From: Gordonia jacobaea
GTDB lineage: Bacteria > Actinomycetota > Actinomycetes > Mycobacteriales > Mycobacteriaceae
Assembly: GCF_001186365.1 (NCBI RefSeq)
Contig: NZ_LDTZ01000017.1
Span: 248,001-312,000, forward strand
DNA length: 64,000 bases
Reading direction: 5' to 3'
Shown here piece by piece: positions 1 to 9,173 of the stretch. The notes under the pieces were generated by a model. The model was given only the letters and a program-made list of their open reading frames with translations. It was not told the origin of the DNA and ran no database searches. The translations under genes were made by a program, and so were the position numbers. Numbering within the stretch: position 1 is the stretch's first letter; each line of letters starts with the position of its first letter.

Positions 1-519
1 TTCGCGGCCATCGCGCTTGCCGTGAATTTCCCGCACATCAAAGATCAACAGGAGGCCATCACACGCCACAGTTCGAGCATCGTCTCGGTGGTCGCGATGG
101 TGCTCGCCGCTGCGGTGTTGACCGGAGTGTTCAGTGGGACCGGGATGGTGGACGCCATCGCACATTGGATGGCCGACGGGATTCCGAGCGCGATGGGTCC
201 GCACATGGCAATCGTCATCGGGATCGTTTCGATGCCGTTGACATTCCTGATGAGTAACGATGCGTTCTATTACGGTGTCCTTCCGGTCCTCTCGGAGACC
301 GCCTCGCGGTACGGCATCGATCCCGCAGAGATGGCACGCGCCTCGATCACCGGCCAGACCGTTCACATGCAGAGCCCGCTAGTGCCCGCGATACTCCTGC
401 TGGTCGCGCTCGCGGGGGTGTCACTGGCCGACCATCACAAGAAGGTCCTGTGGCGAGCAGCACTGGTATCGGTGACGATGCTCGCTGTGGGCGTCGCGGT
501 CGGCGCGATCCCGTTCTGA
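1..519 (+). CDS. CitMHS-family citrate/divalent cation transporter, C-terminal part
   Basis: The reading frame is already open at base 1, so this is the last 172 codons of a membrane transporter. Several hydrophobic segments are visible (around SSIVSVVAMVLAAAVLTGVF, a central segment, and a C-terminal pair ending in GVAVGAIPF). The stretch MSNDAFYYGVLPVL followed by the Q-T-V-H-M-Q-S-P-L-V-P motif is typical of the CitMHS family, proton symporters that import citrate complexed to Mg2+ or Ca2+. A CitA/DcuS-type sensor kinase starts 47 bases downstream, which supports a carboxylate-uptake role because such transporters and two-component systems are commonly paired. The substrate itself is an inference from family and context. 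Confidence 0.85.
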   Translation, partial: FAAIALAVNFPHIKDQQEAITRHSSSIVSVVAMVLAAAVLTGVFSGTGMVDAIAHWMADGIPSAMGPHMAIVIGIVSMPLTFLMSNDAFYYGVLPVLSETASRYGIDPAEMARASITGQTVHMQSPLVPAILLLVALAGVSLADHHKKVLWRAALVSVTMLAVGVAVGAIPF

Positions 520-566
520 GTTCGAACTCCAACCGCCGCGCCACTGCCGACGCCTAGGCTCTACAC

Positions 567-2231
567 ATGCGATTACGGACGCAGGTTCTTCTGCTGCAAC
601 TGTCCGTCATCGCGGTGAGCCTCGGCGTCGGTTTCGGCGTCGTGCTCGCGGGTACCGACGACCGTAGCCGCGACGAGTACGCGCAACGCGCGCTCGCGAT
701 CGCGCAGTCGGTGGCGGCCGATCGCGAAACGGTCAGCGAGGTCGCGGAAAGCGACCGCAGCGACCTCGACGTCAGCGAACTGGCGAACGGTCCGATTCAA
801 GCCCAGGCGTCTGCCGTGCGTGAGCGGACCGGAGCGTTGTTCGTCGTGATCGCGAACGCCAACGGCATCCGGTTGTCGCACCCCGATCGGGGCGAGGTCG
901 GGAAGCACGTGTCGACCGATCCCACCAAGGCGCTGTCGGGGCAGGCCGACATCACCACCGATCGCGGCACGCTCGGCGAGTCCGTGCGCGCGAAGGTGCC
1001 CATCGTCGACGACGGTCGCGTTGTCGGACTGGTGAGCGTGGGTGTCTCGACGGCCGACCTTGCGGCAGCGACGCGTCGGGCAATCGGGACCACGGTGCTG
1101 ATCGCTCTGGCGGCGCTGGCCGTCGGCGCGGTGGGATCAATCCTGCTCGCGCGTCGCTGGCGTCGGCTCACTTTGGGTCTCGAGCCCGACGAACTGGCCG
1201 AACTGGTCCGCGATCAGGGTGCCGTGCTGCATGCCATGGCCGACGGCGTCCTGGCTGTCGACGCGACCGGTGTCATGCGCGTCATCAACGACAAGGCACG
1301 TCAGCTGCTCGACATCGCTGATGATGTCGGTACCAGCGTCGACGATCTCAAGCTCAGCGACCGGATCAGGGCTGTACTGCGCACCCCGACCCCCGACCCG
1401 GTCGCCGCGACCGTCGGCGACCGCATTGTGCTGGTGTCGTCGCACCGCGTCGATGTCGACGGGCGTGACCTCGGTATCGTCGCGTCGATCATCGATCGCA
1501 CCGACATCGAAGAGCTCACCCGCGAGATCGATTCGATGGGCGCGATGAGTACGGCATTGCGCGCGCAACGTCACGAGACGGCGAATCGGCTGCACGTACT
1601 CGCCGGCCTCCTGCGTCGCGGCCACGTCGACGAGGCGCGCGCATACCTATCCGAATTGACGGGCAGTGCAGGTCATTTCGGTCTGGAAGGAATCGAGAAC
1701 ATCGAAGAGCCCCATCTCGCCGCATTCCTCGACGCCAAGGCCTCTCATGCCAGGGAACGCGGCGTCGTACTCGGTCTCGGCGATCAGACGTGGGTGCGCG
1801 GGACGCTGCTCGATCCGATCACCGTCACGACCGTCGTCGGCAATCTCGTCGACAACGCGATTGATGCCGCAGCGCAACGCATCGGAGAGTCCGATGTCGA
1901 CAACGATTCACGACCACACGTCGACGTGGACGCGATTACGGAGGGCGACGAATTGCTGGTCACCGTCACCGATTCGGGGCCGGGAATCGGATTCGACGAT
2001 CCCGCAACCATCTTCTCCGACGGTGTCACGACAAAGGAAGCCCCGTCGGTGCCGGGAGGACGAGGAATGGGTCTGGCGTTGTCGCGGCAACTCGCCCGGC
2101 GACTGGGAGGCGACATCGTCGTCGTCGATCCTGGTGGAGAGCGTCGGAACGACGTTGAAAACCGTTGGGGCGGTGCGGTTATCGTTGCACGAATCCCCGG
2201 CGTGTTCGATTCGACGGTGGTTGCCCGATGA
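567..2231 (+). CDS. CitA/DcuS-like sensor histidine kinase
   Basis: A 554-residue membrane sensor kinase. Residues about 7-29 form the first transmembrane helix. An extracytoplasmic Cache/PASC-type domain follows (about 30-170, with DRGEVGKHVSTDP near its middle), then a second helix (IALAALAVGAVGSILLA), a cytoplasmic PAS domain (about 205-300) and the kinase core. The phospho-acceptor is predicted at H336 in the Q-R-H-E-T-A-N-R-L box of the SpoOB-like type used by citrate and dicarboxylate sensors. The ATPase domain carries DNAIDAA (N box), GPGIGF (G1) and GRGMGLALS (G2). The stop codon overlaps the start of the response regulator by 4 bp. It probably senses citrate or another carboxylate handled by the upstream transporter. 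Confidence 0.92.
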   Translation: MRLRTQVLLLQLSVIAVSLGVGFGVVLAGTDDRSRDEYAQRALAIAQSVAADRETVSEVAESDRSDLDVSELANGPIQAQASAVRERTGALFVVIANANGIRLSHPDRGEVGKHVSTDPTKALSGQADITTDRGTLGESVRAKVPIVDDGRVVGLVSVGVSTADLAAATRRAIGTTVLIALAALAVGAVGSILLARRWRRLTLGLEPDELAELVRDQGAVLHAMADGVLAVDATGVMRVINDKARQLLDIADDVGTSVDDLKLSDRIRAVLRTPTPDPVAATVGDRIVLVSSHRVDVDGRDLGIVASIIDRTDIEELTREIDSMGAMSTALRAQRHETANRLHVLAGLLRRGHVDEARAYLSELTGSAGHFGLEGIENIEEPHLAAFLDAKASHARERGVVLGLGDQTWVRGTLLDPITVTTVVGNLVDNAIDAAAQRIGESDVDNDSRPHVDVDAITEGDELLVTVTDSGPGIGFDDPATIFSDGVTTKEAPSVPGGRGMGLALSRQLARRLGGDIVVVDPGGERRNDVENRWGGAVIVARIPGVFDSTVVAR

Positions 2232-2902
2232 GTACTCCAATGCGCCAACTCGGGGTGTTGATCGTCGACGACGACTTTCGCGTCGCCGGACTCCACGCGG
2301 CGATCGTCACCGCACTGCGCGGCTTCCGGGTCACCGCGACGGCAGGGTCGCTCACGCAGGCCCGCGAGGCCCTCGCTTCGCATCCCGACACCGACCTGGT
2401 CTTGCTCGACGTTCATCTGCCCGACGGCTCCGGGATCGACCTCCTCGCCGAGTTGGAGTGTGACTGCTTCATCGCCGGTGCAGAGACCGATGCAGCCGCT
2501 GTGCGTCGAGCGCTGCGTGCCGGTGCCCTCACCTACCTCATCAAACCGTTCGACGACACCGAACTCGCACGACGTCTTGCCGGCTACGCCCACTACCGGC
2601 GTGCACTCAGCGCTGAGCACATCGACCAGGTGGCCGTCGACGCCGCGCTGTCGGCCATGCGCACGGGTACTCGACCCGTCACTCACGCCGGCGACAGCGG
2701 TTCGCACACCGAGCGCACGATCCTCGACCAGTTCACCGCTGGCGAGCCGATGTTCGCCGACGAGGTCTCAGCACGAATCGGGGTCTCACCCGCGACTGCG
2801 CGGCGTCACCTCGCGGCGCTCGTCGACAGTGGCAGGCTGCTCATGTCTCTGCACTACGGCAGCACGGGCCGTCCACGACAGGTGTACCGGCTGCCGGGGT
2901 GA
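2228..2902 (+). CDS. CitB/DpiA-like response regulator
   Basis: A 224-residue response regulator that starts inside the kinase stop codon (ATGA), implying translational coupling. The receiver domain has the acidic pocket (IVDDD), the predicted phospho-acceptor D61 in LLDVHLPDG, and the conserved Lys in LIKPFDD. The C-terminal third holds a helix-turn-helix (DEVSARIGVSPATARRHLAAL), as in the CitB/DcuR/DpiA group that controls carboxylate transport genes. An upstream extension of the frame reads through the kinase gene and is not used. It most likely regulates the adjacent CitMHS transporter gene, although no operator was identified. Confidence 0.92.
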   Translation: MSTPMRQLGVLIVDDDFRVAGLHAAIVTALRGFRVTATAGSLTQAREALASHPDTDLVLLDVHLPDGSGIDLLAELECDCFIAGAETDAAAVRRALRAGALTYLIKPFDDTELARRLAGYAHYRRALSAEHIDQVAVDAALSAMRTGTRPVTHAGDSGSHTERTILDQFTAGEPMFADEVSARIGVSPATARRHLAALVDSGRLLMSLHYGSTGRPRQVYRLPG

Positions 2903-3050
2903 GATCTCCGGCAAATACCACTCCCGGGTAACACTCTGGGCGAATTTACGGTGAAGAGTCGCGCGCGCGGCTTGGTGTCCGCGTAGAACTGATGGAAGGG
3001 GGAATGGATAAGAGCACCATCAGGAGTCGACGAGTTCGAAGGGAACCCGC

Positions 3051-5471
3051 ATGACCGAGGTCTCCACCCAACAGCGCGCGTACGAGCAGGCGGATCTTGA
3101 CGCCGACCTGCGATGGTGGGCGGCGGCGAATTACCTCACCGTCGCCCAGATTTATCTGCAAGACAATGTCTTGCTGCGCGAACCACTTTCGCGCGACCAC
3201 ATCAAGCCTCGGCTGCTCGGCCACTGGGGAACCAGCCCGGGACTCTCGGCGATCTATACGGTGCTGAATCGGATCATCAAGGAGTCCGACAGTTCGTGGC
3301 TGTACATCACCGGCCCCGGACATGGCGGCCCGGCGCTTGTCGCGAACACCTACCTCGAAGGCACCTACACCGAGGTCTACCCGAAGATCTCTCTCGACGC
3401 CGACGGCGTGAAGCGTCTCTGCCGTCAGTTCTCGACGCCCGGCGGCATCCCGAGTCACGTGAGCGTGCAGACCCCGGGAAGTATCCACGAGGGCGGCGAG
3501 CTCGGATATGCACTGGTACACGCAGCGGGCGCGGCCTACGACAATCCCGACCTGACCGTCGCATGTGTCATCGGCGATGGTGAGGCCGAGACCGGACCGC
3601 TGTCGGGATCGTGGAAGATTCCCGCCTTCCTCAACGCCGCGCGCGACGGCGCCGTGCTGCCGATCCTGCACCTCAATGGAGCGAAGATCGCAGGTCCGAC
3701 GGTCCTCGGCCGCAGTACCGATGCCGAGGTGACCGACTACCTGCGCGGTCAGGGCTGGATCCCGACGTTCGTCGAGGGCGACGATCCGGCTCAGGTGTTC
3801 TCCGATCTGCGTGCTGCGATCGTGGAGGCCCGTCGTCGGATCGGTGAGATCCAGTCCGAGGCGCGCGCCGACGGCGCCGGGTCGACGCTGCCCGACACCC
3901 ACTGGCCCGCAATCGTATTGCGCACACCCAAGGGCTGGACTGGACCGAAAGAGGTCGACGGCAAGAAGATCGAGGGCACGCACTGGGCGCATCAGGTGCC
4001 GCTGTCGGGTGTGCGGGAGAACCCCGAGCACCTCGCGATCCTCGAGGAGTGGCTGAAGTCGTACAAGCCGGAGGAGATCTTCGACGACAACGGCGCCATC
4101 GTCGAATCGATTGCCTCGCTTGCACCTGTGGGTGATCTCCGGATGGGTGCGACGCCGTATGCCAACGGCGGACGGTTGCTCTCGCCGCTGCGACTGCCAC
4201 CGATCGAGCAGTACGCACTCGACATTCCCGAACCCGGCGACGTCTCGTTCGAAACGACCCGTGTTCTCGGCGAGTTCATGCGCGACATCTACACGCAGAA
4301 CTCCGACGCCGACGGCGGAGGCACGTTCCGACTCTTCTGCCCGGACGAGACGTCGAGTAATCGACTCGGAGCGGTCTTCGAGGTCACCGACCGCGCGTGG
4401 CAGCTTCCGGTCACCGAATACGACGACAACCTCTCGCCGTCGGGTCGTGTGATGGAGGTGCTCAGCGAGCACCTGTGCCAGGGCTGGCTCGAGGGCTACA
4501 CGTTGACCGGTCGGCACGGAGTGTTCGCGACCTACGAGGCGTTCGCGATGGTGAGCGCGTCGATGGTGGTGCAGCACACCAAGTGGTTGCAGCACGCGGC
4601 GACGCTCCCGTGGCGTGAGCCCGTCGCGTCGCTCAACATCTTGCTGACGTCGACGTGCTGGCGAAACGACCACAACGGGTTCTCCCACCAGGGCCCCGGA
4701 CTGATCGACCTCGTGCTGCCACTCTCGCCCGAGGTGGTTCGGGTGTGGCTGCCGCCGGACTCGAACTCGCTGCTGTCGATCTCCGATCACTGCTTCCGCA
4801 GCCGCGATCACGTCAACCTGATCGTCGTCGACAAGCAGCCCCACCTGCAGTACCTGTCGCTGGAGGAGGCCAACAAGCAGGCCGCCGCCGGAGCGTCGAT
4901 CTGGGATTGGGCAGGCACCGAGAACGTCGAGGGCGAGTTGCCCGACATCGTGCTCGCGAGCGCGGGCGACGTCCCGACCCAGGAGATCCTCGCCGCCGCG
5001 CAGTTACTTCGCGAGTGGGTGCCGTACCTGCGTGTGCGTGTCGTGAACGTGATGGACCTGATGGTGCTGCTGCCGCAGAATGATCACCCGCACGGACTCT
5101 CCGACGACAAGTTCAACGAGCTGTTCACGCGCGACGTCGACGTTGTGTTCGGCTTCCACGGCTACCCGCGCGCGATCCACCAGTTGGTGCACGGGCGTAC
5201 CCATCCGGGTCGCTTCCACGTGCGCGGCTTCTCCGAACAGGGCACGACCACAACACCGTTCGACATGGTGGTGCTCAACAAGATGAGCCGCTACCACCTG
5301 GTGATCGAGGCGCTGCGTCGAGCTCGCCGTGCCCCTGAGAAGGCCGAGGAGCTGGTGGCGTACTGCAACAACCAGCTCGCCCGCCACCACGACTACGTCC
5401 GCGAGCACTTCGAGGACCTCCCCGAGGTGCGCGACTGGAAGTGGTCATCCCCGAGCGGCTCGCGGGACTAG
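3051..5471 (+). CDS. xfp: xylulose-5-phosphate/fructose-6-phosphate phosphoketolase
   Basis: An 806-residue, full-length thiamine-diphosphate enzyme that cleaves xylulose 5-phosphate or fructose 6-phosphate with phosphate to acetyl phosphate plus glyceraldehyde 3-phosphate or erythrose 4-phosphate. Family signatures seen include YLTVAQIYLQDN near the N-terminus, ITGPGHGGPALVANTYLEG, the ThDP-binding GDGEAETGPL and the C-terminal NDHPHGLSDD and HVRGFSEQGTTTTPFDM segments. AGGGAA lies just upstream of the ATG. It is cytosolic and provides a bypass from sugar phosphates to acetyl phosphate. No acetate kinase or phosphotransacetylase gene is adjacent, so the unit appears monocistronic and is followed by a hairpin. 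Confidence 0.97.
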   Translation: MTEVSTQQRAYEQADLDADLRWWAAANYLTVAQIYLQDNVLLREPLSRDHIKPRLLGHWGTSPGLSAIYTVLNRIIKESDSSWLYITGPGHGGPALVANTYLEGTYTEVYPKISLDADGVKRLCRQFSTPGGIPSHVSVQTPGSIHEGGELGYALVHAAGAAYDNPDLTVACVIGDGEAETGPLSGSWKIPAFLNAARDGAVLPILHLNGAKIAGPTVLGRSTDAEVTDYLRGQGWIPTFVEGDDPAQVFSDLRAAIVEARRRIGEIQSEARADGAGSTLPDTHWPAIVLRTPKGWTGPKEVDGKKIEGTHWAHQVPLSGVRENPEHLAILEEWLKSYKPEEIFDDNGAIVESIASLAPVGDLRMGATPYANGGRLLSPLRLPPIEQYALDIPEPGDVSFETTRVLGEFMRDIYTQNSDADGGGTFRLFCPDETSSNRLGAVFEVTDRAWQLPVTEYDDNLSPSGRVMEVLSEHLCQGWLEGYTLTGRHGVFATYEAFAMVSASMVVQHTKWLQHAATLPWREPVASLNILLTSTCWRNDHNGFSHQGPGLIDLVLPLSPEVVRVWLPPDSNSLLSISDHCFRSRDHVNLIVVDKQPHLQYLSLEEANKQAAAGASIWDWAGTENVEGELPDIVLASAGDVPTQEILAAAQLLREWVPYLRVRVVNVMDLMVLLPQNDHPHGLSDDKFNELFTRDVDVVFGFHGYPRAIHQLVHGRTHPGRFHVRGFSEQGTTTTPFDMVVLNKMSRYHLVIEALRRARRAPEKAEELVAYCNNQLARHHDYVREHFEDLPEVRDWKWSSPSGSRD

Positions 5472-5479
5472 GCGCGCCC

Positions 5480-5508
5480 GACGTCGGGTAGTCGCGCCAC
5501 CCGACGTC
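5480..5508 (+). terminator. hairpin after phosphoketolase gene
   Basis: A perfect 10-bp stem (GACGTCGGGT paired with ACCCGACGTC) with a 9-nt loop starts 9 bases after the xfp stop codon. There is no T-tract, as is usual for actinobacterial terminators. Its position between xfp and the next gene supports a terminator or attenuator role. Confidence 0.55.
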
Positions 5509-5598
5509 GAGCAGCCGTGCGCGGGCCCAACCACCCGGCCCGACGCCGAGCGCCGACATCGCCCGCGGCGCGGCCCGCACGCGGACTAGAGTGTCCGC

Positions 5599-6900
5599 AT
5601 GACGATGCACGTGGACGCAAGCAACCCGGACCTCATCACCGTGGACGTGCCGACGCACTGGTACAACCTCGCGGCCGAGCTCTCCGAGCCGATCCCGCCG
5701 CACCTGCATCCGGGCACCAAAGAGCCCGTCGGACCCGACGACCTGGTCGCGCTCTTCCCGAGCGGACTGATCGCGCAGGAGGTCTCGACCGAGCCGTACA
5801 TCGAGATCCCCGAACCGGTGCGCGAGATCTACAAGATGTGGAGGCCATCGCCGCTCATCCGTGCGCGACGCTTCGAGGAGTCACTCAACACGGGCGCGCG
5901 AATCTACGTGAAGTACGAGGGCGTCAGCCCCGTCGGCTCGCACAAGACCAATTCCGCTGTCGCGCAGGCGTATTACAACAGCGTCGACGGTGTCCGGAAG
6001 CTCACCACCGAGACCGGGGCCGGCCAGTGGGGCAGTGCGCTCGCGTTCGCTGGTGCACAGTTCGGCATCGACGTCGAGGTCTGGCAGGTGCGCGCCTCTT
6101 ACGAATCGAAGCCCTACCGCGGCTATCTGATCCGCACGTACGGCGGCACGATTCACTCGAGCCCGTCGACGCTGACCGAGTCGGGCCGCGCGATTCTCGC
6201 GAAGACCCCCGACACCACGGGCAGTCTCGGGATGGCCGTCAGTGAGGCCGTCGAGGTCGCTGCCAACGACCCCGACGCCCGGTACGCGCTCGGCAGCGTG
6301 CTCAATCACGTTGTGCTGCACCAGAGTGTGATCGGTCAGGAGGCTGTCGAACAGCTCGTCGCCGTCGAACCCGGTGGTGCCGACGTCGTATTCGGTTGTG
6401 CGGGTGGCGGTTCCAATCTGGCTGGTCTGTCGTTCCCGTTCCTGCGCGAGAAGATCCACGGTCGGTCGAACCCGAGGGTGATCGCCGCGGAACCCTCCGC
6501 GTGCCCGTCGATCACGCAGGGCGAATACCGCTACGACCACGGCGACGTCGCGGGACTGACTCCACTTCTCAAGATGCACACTCTCGGAATGGATTTCGTG
6601 CCCGACCCCATCCACGCAGGTGGTCTGCGCTACCACGGCATGGCGCCCGCGTTGAGCCACACCGTCGAGCAGGGCCTGGTGCAGGGAGTGGCGATCGATC
6701 AGCACGACGCGTTCGCCGCGGGCGTGCAGTTCGCGCGCACGCAGGGCATCGTGCCCGCGCCCGAGTCGACGCACGCCATCGCCGCGTGCGCCCAACACGT
6801 CGCCGACAATCCTGCCGAGCAGGTCGTCGTGATCGGTCTGTCGGGTCATGGTCAACTCGACCTTCCTGCCTACGCGGAGTTCCTCGACGGAAAGATCTGA
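5599..6900 (+). CDS. TrpB2-like PLP-dependent tryptophan synthase beta-chain homologue
   Basis: A 433-residue fold-type II PLP enzyme of the TrpB2 class, longer than canonical TrpB. The Schiff-base Lys lies in GSHKTN (KYEGVSPVGSHKTNSA context, about residue 117), and the phosphate-binding Gly/Ser loop is GCAGGGSN. The C-terminal region has the PAPESTHA and GLSGHGQLD motifs. TrpB2 enzymes make tryptophan from indole and serine, or act on phosphoserine. This gene stands alone, away from any trpA or trp operon, so a salvage or alternative role is possible. ATG at 5605 is an alternative start two codons downstream. Confidence 0.9.
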   Translation: MTMHVDASNPDLITVDVPTHWYNLAAELSEPIPPHLHPGTKEPVGPDDLVALFPSGLIAQEVSTEPYIEIPEPVREIYKMWRPSPLIRARRFEESLNTGARIYVKYEGVSPVGSHKTNSAVAQAYYNSVDGVRKLTTETGAGQWGSALAFAGAQFGIDVEVWQVRASYESKPYRGYLIRTYGGTIHSSPSTLTESGRAILAKTPDTTGSLGMAVSEAVEVAANDPDARYALGSVLNHVVLHQSVIGQEAVEQLVAVEPGGADVVFGCAGGGSNLAGLSFPFLREKIHGRSNPRVIAAEPSACPSITQGEYRYDHGDVAGLTPLLKMHTLGMDFVPDPIHAGGLRYHGMAPALSHTVEQGLVQGVAIDQHDAFAAGVQFARTQGIVPAPESTHAIAACAQHVADNPAEQVVVIGLSGHGQLDLPAYAEFLDGKI

Positions 6901-6902
6901 GC

Positions 6903-7640
6903 GTGATCACCGCGGGCGTCGACCTCTCTGCCTCGCCCGCGTCGACCGCAGTCGCCGTCGTCGAATGGCGTGAACACGGTGGGTATTCGGCTGTGCTCCG
7001 CGAATTGGTCACTCCCGCAGACGATTCGACGATCCGTGCGCTCGTCGACGCCGCTGATCGCTGCGGCATCGACTCGCCGTTCGGGTGGCCCGACGCCTTC
7101 GTCGAGTTCGTCAGCGCTCACCACCGGGGCGATACGCCGAAGGATTCGCGGCTCGACGACATCGCGTCACGTCGCCCTCTCGCATACCGACGCACTGATC
7201 GCTACCTCGTCGAGCACGGGCTCGGGCGACCGCTCAGCGTATCCGCGGATCAGATCGCGCACGTAGCGTTCCGCTGCGCGGGTCTGCTTGCCGACCTCGG
7301 TGTGTCGGACCGGGTCGACGGCTGGGCCATCGAAGCGTATCCCGCTGGCGCACTGAATCATTGGGGACTGACGTCGCGGGGATACAAGCGTTCGACGCAT
7401 CGCGCCGTGCTGGCCGGGCTCGTCGACGACCTGCGAGCGGCGGCACCGTGGCTCGACCTGGAGTCACACTCTGCACTCATGGCCGTCAACGACAACGCAT
7501 TCGACGCCGTCGTCACCGCACTGATCGCCCGTGCGGCAAGTCTCGGGGGCACTGGACTTCCGTCGGCGGACGACCTGCCGATCGCCCACCGCGAGGGCTG
7601 GATTCACGTTCCGACGGGCACGCTCGACGACCTGCGATAA
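6903..7640 (+). CDS. DUF429 domain protein
   Basis: A 245-residue protein starting at GTG two bases after the TrpB2 stop. It begins with an RNase-H-like GVDLS strand motif and contains the DSPFGWP, RRTDRYL and EAYPAGALNHWG segments characteristic of DUF429. The family is thought to have an RNase H-like fold, but no reaction is established. The frame can be extended further upstream, but that would overlap trpB2. Tight spacing suggests cotranscription with trpB2. Confidence 0.8.
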   Translation: MITAGVDLSASPASTAVAVVEWREHGGYSAVLRELVTPADDSTIRALVDAADRCGIDSPFGWPDAFVEFVSAHHRGDTPKDSRLDDIASRRPLAYRRTDRYLVEHGLGRPLSVSADQIAHVAFRCAGLLADLGVSDRVDGWAIEAYPAGALNHWGLTSRGYKRSTHRAVLAGLVDDLRAAAPWLDLESHSALMAVNDNAFDAVVTALIARAASLGGTGLPSADDLPIAHREGWIHVPTGTLDDLR

Positions 7641-7754
7641 CCCGGGCGGGCGTCGTCGTATCTAGGTCGGAGCCTCGGTTGCGGTTGCCCACAGGCGCGG
7701 AATCCGAGCGTCTGGGCAACCGGAAGTTCGCGGCCGACTCTCCGTCGACCCTTC

Positions 7755-8093
7755 CTATACGAGCGCAGCGGTGAGAAGCACGACGATCGTCGTCAGCACC
7801 GCGACAGCCGTCGTCATGATGGCCGCTGTGTCCGAGCGGTGGAGCGGGGCGGAGTGCTCGCCGAGCACTCGCCGACGTCGACGTCCGATGACGTCAACCA
7901 CGACGGAGGCGACGGCCGCGACGGCACAGAGCGCGTAAATCAGCGGCGTCGGAGACGAACTCGGTCGCAACACCTCGCGACCGGCGACGAGAAGACCGTT
8001 GACGAGAATCGCGAATGACGTTCTGCTCCATGCGAGGTCGGTGCGCTGTGGTTGCAATCCGGCGCGCATCGCGGGGTCGGACCGATCGCTCAT
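7755..8093 (-). CDS. DUF202 membrane protein
   Basis: A 112-residue integral membrane protein with three predicted helices (FAILVNGLLVAGREVL, LIYALCAVAAVASVVVDVI and the C-terminal IMTTAVAVLTTIVVLLTAALV). The N-terminal LQPQRTDLAWSRTSFA segment matches the DUF202 R-T-x-L-A-W-x-R-T signature. Its ATG overlaps the stop codon of the upstream DUF202 paralogue by 4 bp, so the two are translationally coupled. Function is unknown; paired small DUF202 (YidG/YidH-like) proteins are a recurring arrangement. Confidence 0.8.
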   Translation of the reverse strand: MSDRSDPAMRAGLQPQRTDLAWSRTSFAILVNGLLVAGREVLRPSSSPTPLIYALCAVAAVASVVVDVIGRRRRRVLGEHSAPLHRSDTAAIMTTAVAVLTTIVVLLTAALV

Positions 8094-8464
8094 GGCCGCG
8101 CGACGATCAATGCGGTGATGACCGCTGCCGCTGCGATCACCGTCAATGCGACACCCAGCACTGCAATCAGTGAGCTTCTCGGCAGTGGCCGCTCGTGTCG
8201 GATCGCGTCGTCGTTCTGCTTCCACCGGATGAGGCCGCCCGCGGACACGACGATTGCGAGGAGTCCGAGAGCCAGTCCGAGTCCGTACCGAAACGCGGGG
8301 TGCGTCGGATCGGGCAGGAACTGCAACGCAGCGATCGCGGCGGCGAGGAGTCCGAGGGCCGTGCGTTGCCACGCGAGGAACGTGCGCTCATTTGCGAGCG
8401 TGAAGCGGTAATCGGGCTCGCGCGGTGGCGCGACGGATGACTCGTTCGTGGCGTTGTCGGGCAC
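8090..8464 (-). CDS. DUF202 membrane protein, YidH-like
   Basis: A 124-residue protein with the DUF202 signature LANERTFLAWQRTALGLLAAAIA and three hydrophobic helices. A charged loop (RWKQNDDAIRHERPLPRSS) separates helices two and three. It is the first gene of a two-gene minus-strand unit with the smaller DUF202 protein. Immediately upstream lies a 21-bp tandem repeat array that may contain or disturb its promoter. Confidence 0.82.
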   Translation of the reverse strand: MPDNATNESSVAPPREPDYRFTLANERTFLAWQRTALGLLAAAIAALQFLPDPTHPAFRYGLGLALGLLAIVVSAGGLIRWKQNDDAIRHERPLPRSSLIAVLGVALTVIAAAAVITALIVARP

Positions 8465-8498
8465 CTTTCCACTGTGGCTGATCGCGTCGGCCTATGCA

Positions 8499-8624
8499 CA
8501 GTCGACGCTCAGAAGCGCCCAGTCGACACTCTCGAGCGCCCAGTCGACGCTCAGAAGCGCCCAGTCGACACTCTCGAGCGCCCAGTCGACGCTCCGAAGC
8601 GCCCACTCGGCATTCTCGGGCGTC
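8499..8624. repeat. six-unit 21-bp tandem repeat, alternating A/B type
   Basis: Six 21-bp units in direct tandem. Units 1 and 3 are identical (CAGTCGACGCTCAGAAGCGC plus C), units 2 and 4 are identical (CAGTCGACACTCTCGAGCGC plus C), unit 5 is a one-base variant of type A and unit 6 a diverged type B. The array is therefore a 42-bp A-B unit repeated. It lies between the divergent DUF202 and LURP-one-related genes. All six frames can be read through parts of it, but no recognised protein results. The unit length is close to two helical turns, so all copies face the same side of the DNA. Confidence 0.9.
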
Positions 8625-8659
8625 GCTATGGTGGGCGGTACGGCGGAAGAGGGTGCATC

Positions 8660-9151
8660 GTGTCGAGGCTGTACATCAAGCAGAAGGTCTTCTCGGTCGG
8701 CGAGAAGTTCACGGTGTTCGGCGAGTCCGAGCAACCGCGCTACTAAGTGCAGGGCAGCTTCATGCGGGTGCCGAAGCGCTTCACCGTGACCGACGGATCA
8801 GGCGCTCCGATCGCGGAGATCACGAAGACCGCGTTCAGTCTGCTGCCACGGTTCACGGTCGAGATGCAGGGCGTCGAGGTCGCGACGATCCGCAAGGAGT
8901 TCAGCTTCAAGCCGAAGTACTTCATCGAGGGTGCTGCGCTGGAAGTCTCCGGTGACTGGTGGGACATGAACTTCGACGTGTCGCGCAGTGGTCAGCGGGT
9001 CGCCAGTATTCGCAAGAAGTGGCTCAGCTGGGGCGACACCTACGAGGTCGACATCTTCGACGACGCGCTCGAAGCGATGATCATCTCGCTCGTCGTCGCC
9101 ATCGACCGCGTTCGCGCCGACGCCGCCAGCTCATCGGCGGCAACGATGTGA
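8660..9151 (+). pseudogene. LURP-one-related (DUF567) gene interrupted by in-frame TAA
   Basis: The frame opening at GTG 8660, with AAGAGGG six bases upstream, encodes the N-terminus of a LURP-one-related protein (SRLYIKQKVFSVGEKFTV ... EQPRY). It meets TAA at 8744-8746 and continues in the same frame as VQGSFMRVPKRFTV ... SWGDTYEVDIFDD. Family members read straight through here (R-Y-x-V-x-G), so a single base change restores a protein of about 163 residues. LURP-one proteins have a tubby/scramblase-like beta barrel thought to bind membranes or lipids. Alternatives are a sequencing error, readthrough, or re-initiation at GTG 8747 giving a truncated 134-residue product. Confidence 0.8.
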
Positions 9152-9173
9152 CCGCTGCGCCCTACTCGCAGCC

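Noticed and set aside
2946-4844. 632-residue open frame opposite the phosphoketolase gene
   Set aside because: Antisense shadow of xfp with Arg/His/Val-rich low-information sequence and no motif.
8388-8606. Short ORFs giving heptad repeats from the 21-bp array
   Set aside because: The repeat period is a multiple of three, so all frames stay open; no start context or conserved protein.
8499-8624. CRISPR array
   Set aside because: Units are contiguous with no spacers, and no cas gene is present.
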